A DNA stretch of 64,000 bases from Salinigranum halophilum (GCF_007004735.1 NZ_SSNL01000005.1:1-64000); one strand, 5' to 3'. Numbered from the stretch's first letter, positions 40,778-49,614 are shown. The notes: generated by a model not told the origin, from the sequence alone. Translations and numbers: made by a program.

Positions 40778-43297
40778 ATGACCAGCGGCCCCGAGTTGAT
40801 CGTCACCGAGAAAGACAACGCCGCGAGGCGAATCGCGGACATCCTGAGCGGCGGGACCGCCGAGACCGAGCGGATGAACGGCGTGAACGTCTACACGTGG
40901 GGCGGCAAGCGCGTCGTCGGCCTGTCGGGACACGTCGTCGGCGTGGACTTCCCCCGCGAGTACGCCGACTGGCGTGACGTCGAGCCCGTCGAACTCATCG
41001 ACGCGAGCGTCGAGAAGCGACCCACACAGGAGAACATCGTCCGCGCCGTCAGGCGACTCGCACGGAAGGCGGGGAGCGTCGTCATCGCGACGGACTACGA
41101 CCGCGAGGGCGAACTCATCGGCAAGGAAGCGTACGAACTCGTCCGTGAGGTGAACGAGGACGTGCCCGTCAACCGCGTCCGCTTCTCCTCGATCACCGAC
41201 CGGGAGGTGAAAGAGGCGTTCGCGAACCCCGACGACCTCGACTTCGACCTCGCCGCCGCCGGCGAGGCGCGACAGATAATCGATCTCGTGTGGGGCGCGG
41301 CGCTGACGCGTTTTCTCTCTCTCTCCGCGCGGCAGTTGGGCGAGGACTTCATCTCCGTCGGGCGGGTGCAGGGCCCCACGCTGAAGCTCATCGTCGACCG
41401 CGAGCGCGAGATCGACGCGTTCGACCCCGAGGACTACTGGGAGCTGTACGCCGACCTGACGACCGCGGGAGCCGACGGCGACAGCGCGGAGAAGTTCGAG
41501 GCGCAGTACTTCTACATCGACGACGACGGGACCGAGGCCGAGCGCGTCTGGGACCAGACCGCCGCGGAGACGGCACACATGGCGCTCGCCTCCGCGCAGT
41601 CGGCCGTCGTCACGGACGTCAAGCGTCGGACCCGGACGGACACGCCCCCGGCACCGTTCAACACTACGCAGTTCATCCGCGCCGCCGGCAGCATCGGCTA
41701 CTCCGCCCAGCGCGCGATGAGCATCGCCGAGGACCTCTACACCGCCGGCTACGTCACCTACCCGCGGACGGACAACACCGTCTACCCCGAGGACCTCGAC
41801 CCGCGCGAGTTGCTGGAGGCGTTCTCGGCCTCGGCGTTCGCCGACGACGCACAGTCGCTTCTCGACCAGGAGGAGATCGAACCGACCGCGGGCGACGAGG
41901 AGACGACGGACCACCCGCCGATTCACCCCACCGGCGAGCTCCCCTCACCCTCTCAGCTCTCCGACGACGAGTGGGAGGTGTACGAACTCGTCGTGCGGCG
42001 CTTCTTCGCCACCGTCGCCCCGCCGGCGGTGTGGGAGCACCTCCGGGTCGTCGCCGAGGTCGGCGGCGAGTCGCTGAAGGCCAACGGCAAGCGGCTGGTC
42101 GAACCCGGCTACCACGACGTCTACCCCTACTACAACTCCTCGGAGAACATCGTCCCGGACGTCGAAGAGGGCGAGGAACTCGCGGTGTCGAACCTCAGAT
42201 TAGAGGAGAAGCAGACCCAACCGCCGAGACGATACGGCCAGTCGCGGCTCATCGAGACGATGGAGAAGATGGGCATCGGCACCAAGGCGACCCGCCACGA
42301 CGTCATCCAGAAGCTCTACGACCGCGGCTACATCGAGAGCGACCCGCCGCGACCGACACGGCTGGCGCGGGCGGTCGTCGAGGCGTCAGAGGAGTTCGCC
42401 GACCTCATCGTGTCGGAGGAGATGACCGCCCAGCTCGAACACGACATGGCCGCGATCGCCGAGGGGGATGCGACCCTCGACGACGTGACCGAGGAGTCCC
42501 GCGAGTACCTCAGACACGTCTTCGAGGGGCTGATGGAGAACCGCGAGGCGCTCGGCGACCACCTCCAGAAGTCGATGAAGGCGGACAAGACGCTCGGTCC
42601 CTGCCCCGAGTGCGGTGACGACCTCCTCGTGAGGAAGTCGAGACACGGCTCGTACTTCGTCGGCTGTAACGGCTACCCCGACTGCACGTACACGCTTCCG
42701 CTCCCCTCGACGGGCCGGCCGCTCATCCTCGAAGATGAGTGTGAGGAACACGGCCTGCACGAGGTGAAGATGCTCGCCGGACGGAAGACGTTCGTCCACG
42801 GCTGCCCGCAGTGTAAAGCCGACGAGGCGGAAGAAGAAGAAGACCTCGTCATCGGCACCTGTCCCGACTGTGGGGACGAACACGGTGGAGAACTGGCGAT
42901 CAAACGCCTCCGCAACGGGTCTCGGCTCGTCGGCTGTACGCGCTATCCCGACTGTGAGTACTCGCTGCCCCTGCCCAGACGGGGGGAGATCGAGGTGACC
43001 GACGACCACTGTGAGGAACACGGACTCCCCGAGCTCCACATCGTCTATCCGGATTCGGACCGCGAGCCGTGGGAACTCGGCTGTCCCATCTGCAACTACC
43101 GGGAGTACCAGGCGCGACAGAACGGGTCGGAGCTGGAGACCATCGACGGTATCGGCGAGAAGACCGCGGAGAAGCTGAAGATGGCCGAGATCACCGACGT
43201 CGAGTCGCTGAAGAGCGCCGACGCCGACGAGGTCGCGGCGCGGGTCGACGGGGTCGGTGCGGACCGCATCCGACAGTGGCAGGCGAACGCGGACTGA
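40778..43297 (+). CDS. topA: DNA topoisomerase I (type IA)
   Basis: An 839-residue type IA topoisomerase that relaxes negative supercoils. The TOPRIM domain (1-150) has 'LIVTEKDNAARRIADIL' and 'ATDYDREGELIG'. 'SVGRVQGPTLKLIVDRE' and the active-site Tyr in 'YVTYPRTDNTVY' (about residue 328) follow. The C-terminus carries four zinc-ribbon-like units: CPECGDD with CNGYPDC, CEEHG with CPQC, CPDCGDE with CTRYPDC, and CEEHG with CPIC. A helix-hairpin-helix end ('IDGIGEKTAEKL') follows. This tail should help grip single-stranded DNA. Confidence 0.95.
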   Translation: MTSGPELIVTEKDNAARRIADILSGGTAETERMNGVNVYTWGGKRVVGLSGHVVGVDFPREYADWRDVEPVELIDASVEKRPTQENIVRAVRRLARKAGSVVIATDYDREGELIGKEAYELVREVNEDVPVNRVRFSSITDREVKEAFANPDDLDFDLAAAGEARQIIDLVWGAALTRFLSLSARQLGEDFISVGRVQGPTLKLIVDREREIDAFDPEDYWELYADLTTAGADGDSAEKFEAQYFYIDDDGTEAERVWDQTAAETAHMALASAQSAVVTDVKRRTRTDTPPAPFNTTQFIRAAGSIGYSAQRAMSIAEDLYTAGYVTYPRTDNTVYPEDLDPRELLEAFSASAFADDAQSLLDQEEIEPTAGDEETTDHPPIHPTGELPSPSQLSDDEWEVYELVVRRFFATVAPPAVWEHLRVVAEVGGESLKANGKRLVEPGYHDVYPYYNSSENIVPDVEEGEELAVSNLRLEEKQTQPPRRYGQSRLIETMEKMGIGTKATRHDVIQKLYDRGYIESDPPRPTRLARAVVEASEEFADLIVSEEMTAQLEHDMAAIAEGDATLDDVTEESREYLRHVFEGLMENREALGDHLQKSMKADKTLGPCPECGDDLLVRKSRHGSYFVGCNGYPDCTYTLPLPSTGRPLILEDECEEHGLHEVKMLAGRKTFVHGCPQCKADEAEEEEDLVIGTCPDCGDEHGGELAIKRLRNGSRLVGCTRYPDCEYSLPLPRRGEIEVTDDHCEEHGLPELHIVYPDSDREPWELGCPICNYREYQARQNGSELETIDGIGEKTAEKLKMAEITDVESLKSADADEVAARVDGVGADRIRQWQANAD

Positions 43298-43322
43298 CGC
43301 GTCTACAGATAAGCGAGGCGGT

Positions 43323-44522
43323 TCACGCTGTTTCGGCTTCGAGCGCGTACGCCATCGACCGCGTGTCGTTCCCACCACCTTCGGTGAGCACGAACACGGC
43401 CCCGTCGGCGACCGCGAGGCCCTGTTCGGGGCGTCCCTCGACGGGGTGTGACCATCGGCGAGCGTCGACTCTGAACCCGCCGATGCCGACGCCGCCACGG
43501 ATGGCGTAGGCGGTGAGTCGCTCCTCCGAGGCCGCGTACACCGTGTCGCCGGCCGCTGCCGGCCCACACTGGGCCGTCTCGCCGCCCGTCCACTGACGGT
43601 CGCCACCGCGGACGTCCAAATCGACGAGACGGTGACCGGCGACGAAGAGGTTCCGGCCGGCGACGACGAACGAGTCGCTCGTCCAGGCGTCCGCCGACCA
43701 GACCGGTTCCCCACCCCGGCCGCCGTCGAGTTCCACCGTCGGCCCGCCGAACGTGCTGACGAACGCGCCGCGACCGTTCGTGGTGGCGAGCGCGTCGACG
43801 GGACCGGAGACGCCGTGTCGCCAGCGCCCGCGGCCGTCGCTCGGATACAGCCCGTACACGTCTCCGGCGTCGGTGCCGACGACGAGGTCAGGGATGCTCT
43901 GGACGAGCGCCGAGACGGTGCCGAAGACGCGCCGCTCCCACCGGACCGCTCCCGTGTCGGGGTCGAGAGCGTACACCGTCCCGCCACCGTCACCCGTGAA
44001 CAGCGTCGGCCGCTCGGGGTCGACCAGAAGCGGTCGCAGGCCGTACTCGGAGGCGGAGAACGTCCAGCGTTCCTCACCGGTCTCGGCATCGAGTGCGAAC
44101 AGCGCCGGGTCGTCGACCTGCGTGAGGAAGACGGTTCCGTCGTGGACGGCCACCGACCGCGGCCACATCGGTGGGTCGCCGCCGTCCGCGCGCCACAGTT
44201 CGTCGCCGGTGGCGGCGTCGACGACGAGCAGTGCCTCGGCCGTCGGGAGGTACGCACGGCCGTCGACGACCACTGGTCGAGCCGACGGCCCGGGAATCTC
44301 GATCGCCCAGCGCTCGGTGACGCTGTGTCGGGGACCGACGGGCCGTGGGTTGTAACACGAGCCGATGCGGTCGAACGCCGGTTGCGGCCACCACGTCGTG
44401 TCCGGGTCCTCCTCACCGTCGTAGTACGGCTCGAAGCCGCCGAGACCGCTGCCGAGCGCGTAAGAACCGACGCCGCCGACGGCAAGCGCTGCACCACCGA
44501 GGAGCTGTCGCCTGGAGGGCAT
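43323..44522 (-). CDS. PQQ-type beta-propeller protein, Tat-exported
   Basis: A 399-residue protein with an N-terminal twin-arginine signal (PSRRQLLGG, followed by a hydrophobic run to about residue 25). The body has repeating blades of the PQQ-enzyme type, e.g. 'VDAATGDELWRADGG', 'LDAETGEERWTFSA' and 'LDPDTGAVRWERRV', about seven in all. Such propellers act as scaffolds, as BamB-like proteins or as parts of quinoprotein dehydrogenases. No active-site motif for PQQ is evident. It is probably extracellular and membrane-anchored by its uncleaved or processed signal. Confidence 0.82.
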   Translation of the reverse strand: MPSRRQLLGGAALAVGGVGSYALGSGLGGFEPYYDGEEDPDTTWWPQPAFDRIGSCYNPRPVGPRHSVTERWAIEIPGPSARPVVVDGRAYLPTAEALLVVDAATGDELWRADGGDPPMWPRSVAVHDGTVFLTQVDDPALFALDAETGEERWTFSASEYGLRPLLVDPERPTLFTGDGGGTVYALDPDTGAVRWERRVFGTVSALVQSIPDLVVGTDAGDVYGLYPSDGRGRWRHGVSGPVDALATTNGRGAFVSTFGGPTVELDGGRGGEPVWSADAWTSDSFVVAGRNLFVAGHRLVDLDVRGGDRQWTGGETAQCGPAAAGDTVYAASEERLTAYAIRGGVGIGGFRVDARRWSHPVEGRPEQGLAVADGAVFVLTEGGGNDTRSMAYALEAETA

Positions 44523-44610
44523 TGGTAAGCAGTCACCTCCTCGGCGGTATATGTCTACTGTTCGACGGATGAGAGGGGGGCAGGACCGTCCAACTCACCG
44601 AATCCGCGCT

Positions 44611-44618
44611 CTTTTTGG
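44611..44618 (+). promoter_or_regulatory. TATA-like box of the GGGP synthase gene
   Basis: CTTTTTGG lies 25-32 nt before the ATG at 44643. Confidence 0.35.
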
Positions 44619-44642
44619 TGGTCCCCCATCGAGAGGAAATCA

Positions 44643-45356
44643 ATGACCGGCCCGTGGGAATCGTGGGACCACATTCTGAAGGTGGACCCCGACAAGGACC
44701 TCGTCGGCGACGAGACGTTCGCGGACGTCTGCCAGACGGGAACGGACGCCATCGAGATCGGTGGAACGACCGGGATGACCAAGAACAACATGAGTGCGGT
44801 GATAGACGCCTGCGCCGAGTACGGCGTGCCCCTCTATCAGGAGCCGTCGAACCCGGGCGTCGTCATCGACTCCGGGGCGCTCGACGGCTACCTCATTCCG
44901 ACGGTGTTCAACGCCGGCGACGTCTTCTGGGTGACGGGTGCACACAAAGAGTGGGTCCGTATCGCCGACGGCCTCGACTGGGAGCGGACCCACACCGAGG
45001 CGTACATCGTGCTCAACCCCGACTCCGCCGTCGCCGAGTACACCGACGCCGACTGCGACCAGTCCGCCGAGGACGTCGCCTCCTACGCACGGGTGGCCGA
45101 GAAGATGTTCGGCCAGGACATCGTCTACATCGAGTACTCGGGGACGTTCGGCGACACCGAGAAGGTCGCCGCCGCGCGGGACATCCTGGACGACGCCACT
45201 CTCTTTTACGGGGGCGGAATCCACGACTACGACTCGGCGTACGAGATGGGCAAGAACGCCGACACCATCGTCGTCGGCGACCTGCTCCACGACGAGGGCT
45301 GTGACGCCGTCCGCGAGACGGTCGAGGGTGTGAAGGACGCACACGCGAACGAGTAG
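44643..45356 (+). CDS. geranylgeranylglyceryl phosphate (GGGP) synthase
   Basis: A 237-residue TIM-barrel prenyltransferase (PcrB/GGGPS family). It joins sn-glycerol 1-phosphate to geranylgeranyl diphosphate, the first step in archaeal ether lipid synthesis. Family marks are '[13 protein letters not shown]', 'PVFNAG'-like 'IPTVFNAGD', '[10 protein letters not shown]' and '[13 protein letters not shown]', where the last two bind the glycerol phosphate. The sequence begins '[13 protein letters not shown]', matching group I enzymes. It appears to be a single-gene unit with its own TATA box. Confidence 0.92.
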   Translation: MTGPWESWDHILKVDPDKDLVGDETFADVCQTGTDAIEIGGTTGMTKNNMSAVIDACAEYGVPLYQEPSNPGVVIDSGALDGYLIPTVFNAGDVFWVTGAHKEWVRIADGLDWERTHTEAYIVLNPDSAVAEYTDADCDQSAEDVASYARVAEKMFGQDIVYIEYSGTFGDTEKVAAARDILDDATLFYGGGIHDYDSAYEMGKNADTIVVGDLLHDEGCDAVRETVEGVKDAHANE

Positions 45357-45443
45357 AACGTTTTGTTCTTTGAGCTCGTATAAATTCACGAATTGTTAAA
45401 ATAGAGGCAATCGTTATGCCTTCTCGCGCCCATCGGTGGATGT

Positions 45444-45941
45444 ATGGGCCGTCTGACCGAATCCACACCCACCGAACCGGCCGTCCAGCCACCACTCCCC
45501 GTCGACGCGACCAGCGCGGACCACTCGCCGACGGAGGTCGAAATCATCGCCATCTGTCGGACCGCCGTCGGTGACGCGCTCCGAAGCGTCATCCACTTCA
45601 CCCGCGACGACTCGGAGTTGCTCTACCTCCGGAAGGACCTCTACGGCGACGACCGTCGGCGGGCCCTGGAGGTGAAAGCGAACCTCGTCGAGCGCGAACG
45701 CGTCGGGTTCACCCCGTACGAACGGTACGAGCCCCACGCCGCGGGGGCCGGGAGCGACCCGGCACTCGGCGATTACGAGTTCACGGTCCGAGTGTTCAGC
45801 GACGGGTTCGTCTGCCGGGTTATCGTCGGCGCGCACGGCCTCCTCCTCACGGCGGAGGACCTCGACGTCGACCGGGTCGAGGAGGTCGCCGTCGCCCTGC
45901 GCGGGCTGGTCGCGACGGCGTACGGCCCGTCCGCCGCGTGA
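45444..45941 (+). CDS. haloarchaeal hypothetical protein (DUF7522-like)
   Basis: A 165-residue soluble protein of unknown function. A loose N-terminus of 30 residues leads to 'VEIIAICRTAVGDALRSVIHF' and 'LYLRKDLYGDDRRRA', then a beta-rich end ('YEFTVRVFSDGFVCRVIVG'). This arrangement looks like a small family common in haloarchaea. CGTTATG (45413-45419) lies about 25-31 nt upstream of the ATG. No catalytic motif was seen. Confidence 0.6.
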   Translation: MGRLTESTPTEPAVQPPLPVDATSADHSPTEVEIIAICRTAVGDALRSVIHFTRDDSELLYLRKDLYGDDRRRALEVKANLVERERVGFTPYERYEPHAAGAGSDPALGDYEFTVRVFSDGFVCRVIVGAHGLLLTAEDLDVDRVEEVAVALRGLVATAYGPSAA

Positions 45942-46006
45942 GCGGCCCCACCGACCCGGACACGACGGCCGGGAGTGGCCGAGGTGGCGCGGGACGGAAT
46001 GACGGC

Positions 46007-46013
46007 GTTTAAG
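46007..46013 (+). promoter_or_regulatory. TATA-like box of aspS
   Basis: GTTTAAG is 25-31 nt before the ATG at 46038 and fixes that start. Confidence 0.4.
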
Positions 46014-46037
46014 ACCGGGCCACCGGAATCAAGGGAT

Positions 46038-47342
46038 ATGCAGGACCGAACCTACACGGCCGACGCCGAACCCGGCGACACGGTCACGGTCGCCGGCTGG
46101 GTCCACGAGATTCGGGACCTCGGCGGAATCGCCTTCCTCATCCTCCGGGACACCACCGGGAAGATTCAGGTCAAGTTCGAGAAAGAGGAGATGGACGACG
46201 ACCTCGTCGAGACCGGGCTGGGCGTCCACCGCGAGAGCGTCATCGTCGTCACCGGCGACGTCGAAGCGGAGCCGCGCGCGCCGACGGGCGTCGAAGTCAC
46301 CCCCGAGTCGGTCGAGGTGCTCGCCGAGGCCGACCCCCAGCTTCCGCTGGACCCCTCCGGCAAGGTCGACGCCGAACTCTCGACGCGGCTGGACAACCGG
46401 ACGCTCGACCTCCGAAAGGAGGAGGTCAAGGCCATCTTCGAGATCCGCGCCGAGATCCTCCGCTCGGTTCGCGAGGCGTTCCGCTCGCTCGGGTGTACGG
46501 AAATCAACACGCCGAAGATCGTCGCCACGGGCACCGAGGGCGGCACGGAGCTGTTCCCCATCACGTACTTCGGCCGCGAGGCGTTCATGAACCAGTCGCC
46601 GCAGCTGTTCAAGCAGCTGATGGTCGGCTCCGGACTGGAGCGCGTGTTCGAGGTCGGTCCCATCTTCCGCGCCGAGGAGCACAACACGCCCCGGCACCTC
46701 AACGAGGCGACCTCCATCGACTTCGAGTCGGCCTTCGCCGACTACACCGAGGCGATGGACGCCTGTGAGACGGTCGTCCGCGCCGCCTACGAGGGCGTCG
46801 CCGAGAACTGTCAGGCCGAGTTAGAAGCGCTCGACCTCCACGAGGAGTTCGACGTCCCCGACGAGAGCTTCCCCCGTATCTCCTACGAGGAGGCCATCGA
46901 GCGCATCAACGCGACGGGCGAACTCGACGAGCAGTTGGTGTGGGGCGACGACCTCCCGACCGAGGGCGAGAAGGCGCTCGGCGAGGACGTCGGTTCTCAT
47001 TATTTCATCACCGACTGGCCCTCGGAGATCAAGCCGTTCTACATCAAGGACCACGACGACGACGAGCAGCTGTCGACGGGGTTCGACATGATGCACCCGC
47101 GGATGGAGCTCGTCTCGGGCGGGCAGCGTGAACACCGCTACGACCGCCTCGTCGAGGGCTTCGAACAGCAGGGCCTCGACCCCGAGGCGTTCGAGTACTA
47201 CACCAAGATGTTCAAATACGGCATGCCCCCGCACGCCGGCTGGGGCCTCGGTGCCGAGCGTCTCGTCATGACGATGCTGGGACTGCCGAACATCCGTGAG
47301 GGTGTGTTGTTCCCACGCGACCGACAACGCCTGAGCCCGTAG
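46038..47342 (+). CDS. aspS: aspartate-tRNA(Asp/Asn) ligase
   Basis: A 434-residue archaeal-type AspRS. The N-terminal OB-fold anticodon domain ('[21 protein letters not shown]') is followed by the class II catalytic core with '[18 protein letters not shown]' (motif 1 region), '[20 protein letters not shown]' (motif 2) and '[20 protein letters not shown]' (motif 3). With GatCAB present it is probably non-discriminating, charging tRNA-Asn with Asp for later amidation. The final codons encode [12 protein letters not shown]. Copies of this tail occur in the 270 nt that follow, described separately. Confidence 0.95.
   Translation: MQDRTYTADAEPGDTVTVAGWVHEIRDLGGIAFLILRDTTGKIQVKFEKEEMDDDLVETGLGVHRESVIVVTGDVEAEPRAPTGVEVTPESVEVLAEADPQLPLDPSGKVDAELSTRLDNRTLDLRKEEVKAIFEIRAEILRSVREAFRSLGCTEINTPKIVATGTEGGTELFPITYFGREAFMNQSPQLFKQLMVGSGLERVFEVGPIFRAEEHNTPRHLNEATSIDFESAFADYTEAMDACETVVRAAYEGVAENCQAELEALDLHEEFDVPDESFPRISYEEAIERINATGELDEQLVWGDDLPTEGEKALGEDVGSHYFITDWPSEIKPFYIKDHDDDEQLSTGFDMMHPRMELVSGGQREHRYDRLVEGFEQQGLDPEAFEYYTKMFKYGMPPHAGWGLGAERLVMTMLGLPNIREGVLFPRDRQRLSP
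47308..47342 (+). repeat. aspS tail copy A (native 3' end)
   Basis: This is the native end, reading [11 protein letters not shown] then TAG. It serves as the reference for four further copies at 47401, 47427, 47483 and 47574. Confidence 0.8.
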
Positions 47343-47371
47343 GGCAAAGTCCTGTCCGAGCGCGGGGGCCA

Positions 47372-47396
47372 GTCGGACGAGCAACGCGAGTCCGAC
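47372..47396. repeat. 7-bp inverted repeat
   Basis: GTCGGAC (47372-47378) and GTCCGAC (47390-47396) can pair with an 11-nt loop. It could be the aspS terminator hairpin, although no T run follows. Confidence 0.5.
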
Positions 47397-47400
47397 CCGG

Positions 47401-47424
47401 TTCCCACGGGACCTGACGCCTTCG
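47401..47424 (+). repeat. aspS tail copy B (shortened)
   Basis: TTC CCA CGG GAC CTG ACG CCT reads FPRDLTP, which fits the native tail with RQR deleted and Ser changed to Thr. It is the weakest copy. Its CCCACGGGACC pairs with copy C as an exact 11-bp inverted repeat. Confidence 0.45.
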
Positions 47425-47426
47425 TC

Positions 47427-47462
47427 CTACGGACTCAGACGCTGGCGGTCCCGTGGGTGCTC
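47427..47462 (-). repeat. aspS tail copy C (inverted)
   Basis: On the minus strand CAC CCA CGG GAC CGC CAG CGT CTG AGT CCG TAG reads [10 protein letters not shown] then stop. Nine residues match the native tail and the stop is kept, while several codons differ only at silent positions. Confidence 0.75.
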
Positions 47463-47482
47463 GTGGAATCTCCGATTGCACC

Positions 47483-47518
47483 CTGTTCCCGCGAGACCGG
47501 CAGCGACTGTCGCTGTAA
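47483..47518 (+). repeat. aspS tail copy D
   Basis: Reads [11 protein letters not shown] then TAA. Ten of eleven residues match the native tail, but six codons use different synonymous forms, so this is not a simple recent duplication. Confidence 0.75.
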
Positions 47519-47545
47519 GGCGACGTCGCTGTTCGGCGAGCGGGT

Positions 47546-47558
47546 GCTCGTCACGAGC
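47546..47558. repeat. 13-nt palindrome
   Basis: GCTCGT-C-ACGAGC is a perfect inverted repeat with a 1-nt centre, between tail copies D and E. It may be a recombinase or regulator binding site. Confidence 0.4.
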
Positions 47559-47573
47559 GAAGCGAAGTGACGG

Positions 47574-47606
47574 TGTTCCCACGTGATAGACAGCGCCTGA
47601 GCCCGG
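47574..47606 (+). repeat. aspS tail copy E
   Basis: Reads [11 protein letters not shown] and then GAG instead of a stop. All changes in the [10 protein letters not shown] part are silent (CGC/CGT, GAC/GAT, CGA/AGA, CAA/CAG). It ends about 15 nt before the stop of the PIN toxin gene. Confidence 0.75.
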
Positions 47607-47620
47607 AGGACGAACCACGC

Positions 47621-48148
47621 TTACTCCTCACTCGCTTCGGCCGCTTCGTCGATTAGCTCGTCCGCCTTCTCGCGGAGTTCACCAGTCATGTGGAGGCCGT
47701 GGCTGTCGAGACGGCGGACGAGGGCTTTTGCTTCCTCGACAGTGAGCTCGCCGTCAGCGACGTTGCGGACGACGACACCAATCGTCCCCGTGACAGTCGC
47801 CCCGAGTCCACGGGCGACGGTTCGGACGCGGCGATCGTCGGAGACCACGGCGACCGGTTCGTTGGAATCACGGTGCGAGAGGACAGCAGCGAGAATCCAC
47901 ACGTCTCCAGTCTCTTCGGGTTCGCCCAACACGTCCTGTGCTTTACTGACGTACTGGCCGTGAGCACGCTGTACGAGGCGTTTGTCTGATGAGAGAAGCC
48001 GTTCTAGATTTGATTGCGCGGGTTCGGTCGTGACCTCGTATCGAACACCACCTAGAATGGAGACGCCACCGTCAAACACCGTCAACAGCTCCAGCTCACC
48101 CACCTGCCCGAGCGCGATGAGCGTCGTCGCGTCGACGTAGATATCCAT
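47621..48148 (-). CDS. PIN-like (DUF3368-type) toxin
   Basis: A 175-residue PIN-domain-like protein. 'IYVDATTLIALGQVGEL' gives the first acidic residue, 'EETGDVWILAAVLS' the middle ones, and 'VVSDDRRVRTVARGLGATVTGTIGVV' the last, so the likely Mg-binding acids are in place. Proteins of this group are RNA-cleaving toxins. The C-terminal 'LTVEEAKALVRRLDSHGLHMT' is the usual DUF3368 ending. Its ATG overlaps the antitoxin stop (ATGA), which supports a toxin/antitoxin operon. Confidence 0.82.
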   Translation of the reverse strand: MDIYVDATTLIALGQVGELELLTVFDGGVSILGGVRYEVTTEPAQSNLERLLSSDKRLVQRAHGQYVSKAQDVLGEPEETGDVWILAAVLSHRDSNEPVAVVSDDRRVRTVARGLGATVTGTIGVVVRNVADGELTVEEAKALVRRLDSHGLHMTGELREKADELIDEAAEASEE

Positions 48149-48450
48149 CAGAGGTCACGTGCTGCGTCGACATCCGACTCCAAATCCTCAGGCGTCAACT
48201 GCGACGTCAGGTTCCGCTCCCGAGCGATTTCGAGCCACTCACCGAGACCGACACCGGCGATACGTGCCGCCTGGTTCACCGAGACCTCGCCGGACTGGTA
48301 GCGTTCGACGGCGACACGAACCCGGAGGTCGTGGAGTCCTTCACGGAGTGCTTTCCGAATCGTCGTACTCCGGTCTTCTCCGAGGAGGTCAGCGACTTCA
48401 TCGAGCGCCTCTCGCTCGTCGTCCGGTATTCGAGCACTGATCGAGGGCAT
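48148..48450 (-). CDS. UPF0175-type antitoxin with ribbon-helix-helix start
   Basis: A 100-residue protein. Residues 1-45 look like a ribbon-helix-helix DNA-binding unit ('SISARIPDDEREALDEVADLL'), and the UPF0175 part follows ('YQSGEVSVNQAARIAGVGLGEWLEIARE'). It should neutralise the PIN toxin and repress the shared operon. CTTATC (minus strand, about 48480-48485) lies 30-35 nt upstream as a possible TATA box. Confidence 0.8.
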   Translation of the reverse strand: MPSISARIPDDEREALDEVADLLGEDRSTTIRKALREGLHDLRVRVAVERYQSGEVSVNQAARIAGVGLGEWLEIARERNLTSQLTPEDLESDVDAARDL

Positions 48451-48774
48451 GTATACGTGGTATTACAATGGATACACAGATAAGCGTGCCTCTGAGGAGA
48501 CCTCGAGTCACGACTCGCCAGTCGAGCCTCGGAAAACGCGGGTAGGGGTGTCGGTGGTTGAGACCGGGGCGTCGTCCCATCCTCGCGGGCAGACGACATC
48601 GTATTCGAGGGTGAGCGAGTATCTTAACCTATCGGCCCGAGCATCAGTTTCGAGAGCCACTCGTGAGAGCGGTGGTGGAGGGAGGAGGCGTGCGCGCGCG
48701 CGGATGTGTGAGTAACGCACGCGGGCGAGGAAATCTGAAGCGTTATACGGGGTTCGCGGGGTATGTCACAGTAG
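48451..48774. other. gene-free region between the antitoxin and pantoate kinase genes
   Basis: This 324-nt stretch shows an orphan TATA-like ATCTTAACC (48621-48629), an alternating GC tract (48690-48702), and a GCGTGCG/CGCACGC stem (48688-48694 with 48716-48722). GTTATACG (48744-48751) is the likely TATA box for pantoate kinase, 24-31 nt from its ATG. Overlapping short frames on both strands are not convincing. Confidence 0.45.
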
Positions 48775-49614
48775 ATGACGGAAGAGTCGACGGCGACTGC
48801 GTTCGTTCCCGGGCACGTCACCGGGTTCTTCAGTGCCCACCGGACCGACGACCCGGTGACGACCGGGTCGCGGGGGGGTGGCCTGACGCTCTCGGACGGG
48901 GTCAGCGTACGGGTTACACCCTCCCAGACGACGCGCGTCGACCTCGATGGGGAGCGCGTCGGGATGGCTCCAGTGGAACACGTCCTCGACGCCTTCGGTG
49001 TCTCCGCTCGCGTCACCATCGAGAGCGAACTGCCGGTCGGGTCGGGCTTCGGTGTCTCCGGCGCGGCCGCGCTGGGGACGGCCTTTGCGAGCAACACGGT
49101 GTTCGACGGCGAGCGCTCCGAGAACGACCTGGTCAGGCTGGCACACGTCGCCGAGGTCGAGTCGGGAACGGGCCTCGGCGACGTCGTCTCGCAGGCGCGC
49201 GGCGGCGTCCCCATCCGAATCGAACCGGGTGCGCCGGGCCACGGTGTCCTCGACGGTGTCCCGACGAGTTCGCGCGTCGAGTACGTGACGTTCGGCGAGT
49301 TGTCGACGGCCGAGGTCATCGAGGGTGACACCAGCCGACTCAGCCGTGCGGGCGAGCGCGCGCTCGGCGAACTGTGTGAGCGGCCGACGCTCCCACACTT
49401 ACTCCAGTTGTCGCGTCGCTTCGCGCGCGAGGCGGGACTGCTCGTCCCCGAGGTGGAGACGGCCATCGCGGCCGTCGACGACGCCGGTGGCGAGGCGGCG
49501 ATGGCGATGCTCGGGCGGTCGGTGTTCGCTCTCGGGACGGGGCTCTCTGACGCGGGGTACGACCCGCACGTCTGTGAGACCTACCCGTCGGGTGCACACC
49601 TCGAGCGGCTGTGA
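48775..49614 (+). CDS. pantoate kinase (archaeal CoA synthesis, GHMP family)
   Basis: A 279-residue GHMP kinase. 'AFVPGHVTGFFSAHRTDDP' is the family N-terminus, and 'ELPVGSGFGVSGAAALG' is the glycine/serine-rich ATP loop; 'GTGLGDVVSQARGGVPIR' follows. In archaea this enzyme makes 4-phosphopantoate, replacing part of the bacterial route to coenzyme A. It sits just before the phosphopantothenate synthetase gene, the next enzyme in the pathway, with a 65-nt gap holding a separate promoter. Confidence 0.9.
   Translation: MTEESTATAFVPGHVTGFFSAHRTDDPVTTGSRGGGLTLSDGVSVRVTPSQTTRVDLDGERVGMAPVEHVLDAFGVSARVTIESELPVGSGFGVSGAAALGTAFASNTVFDGERSENDLVRLAHVAEVESGTGLGDVVSQARGGVPIRIEPGAPGHGVLDGVPTSSRVEYVTFGELSTAEVIEGDTSRLSRAGERALGELCERPTLPHLLQLSRRFAREAGLLVPEVETAIAAVDDAGGEAAMAMLGRSVFALGTGLSDAGYDPHVCETYPSGAHLERL

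Larger units (their letters stand above)
47343..47620. other. gene-free region packed with aspS tail copies and inverted repeats
   Basis: Nothing here looks like an independent gene. A 63-codon frame on the minus strand (47427-47618) exists only because it ends in tail copy C. The region separates aspS from the toxin/antitoxin pair. Confidence 0.6.

Noticed and set aside
47427-47618. A 63-codon minus-strand frame ending in RDRQRLSP
   Set aside because: It is not a real gene. It ends that way because it runs into the inverted copy of the aspS tail, and the rest has no protein-like character.
48449-48720. Two overlapping short frames on opposite strands between the antitoxin and pantoate kinase genes
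   Set aside because: Neither shows motifs or consistent codon use; both appear to be chance frames.
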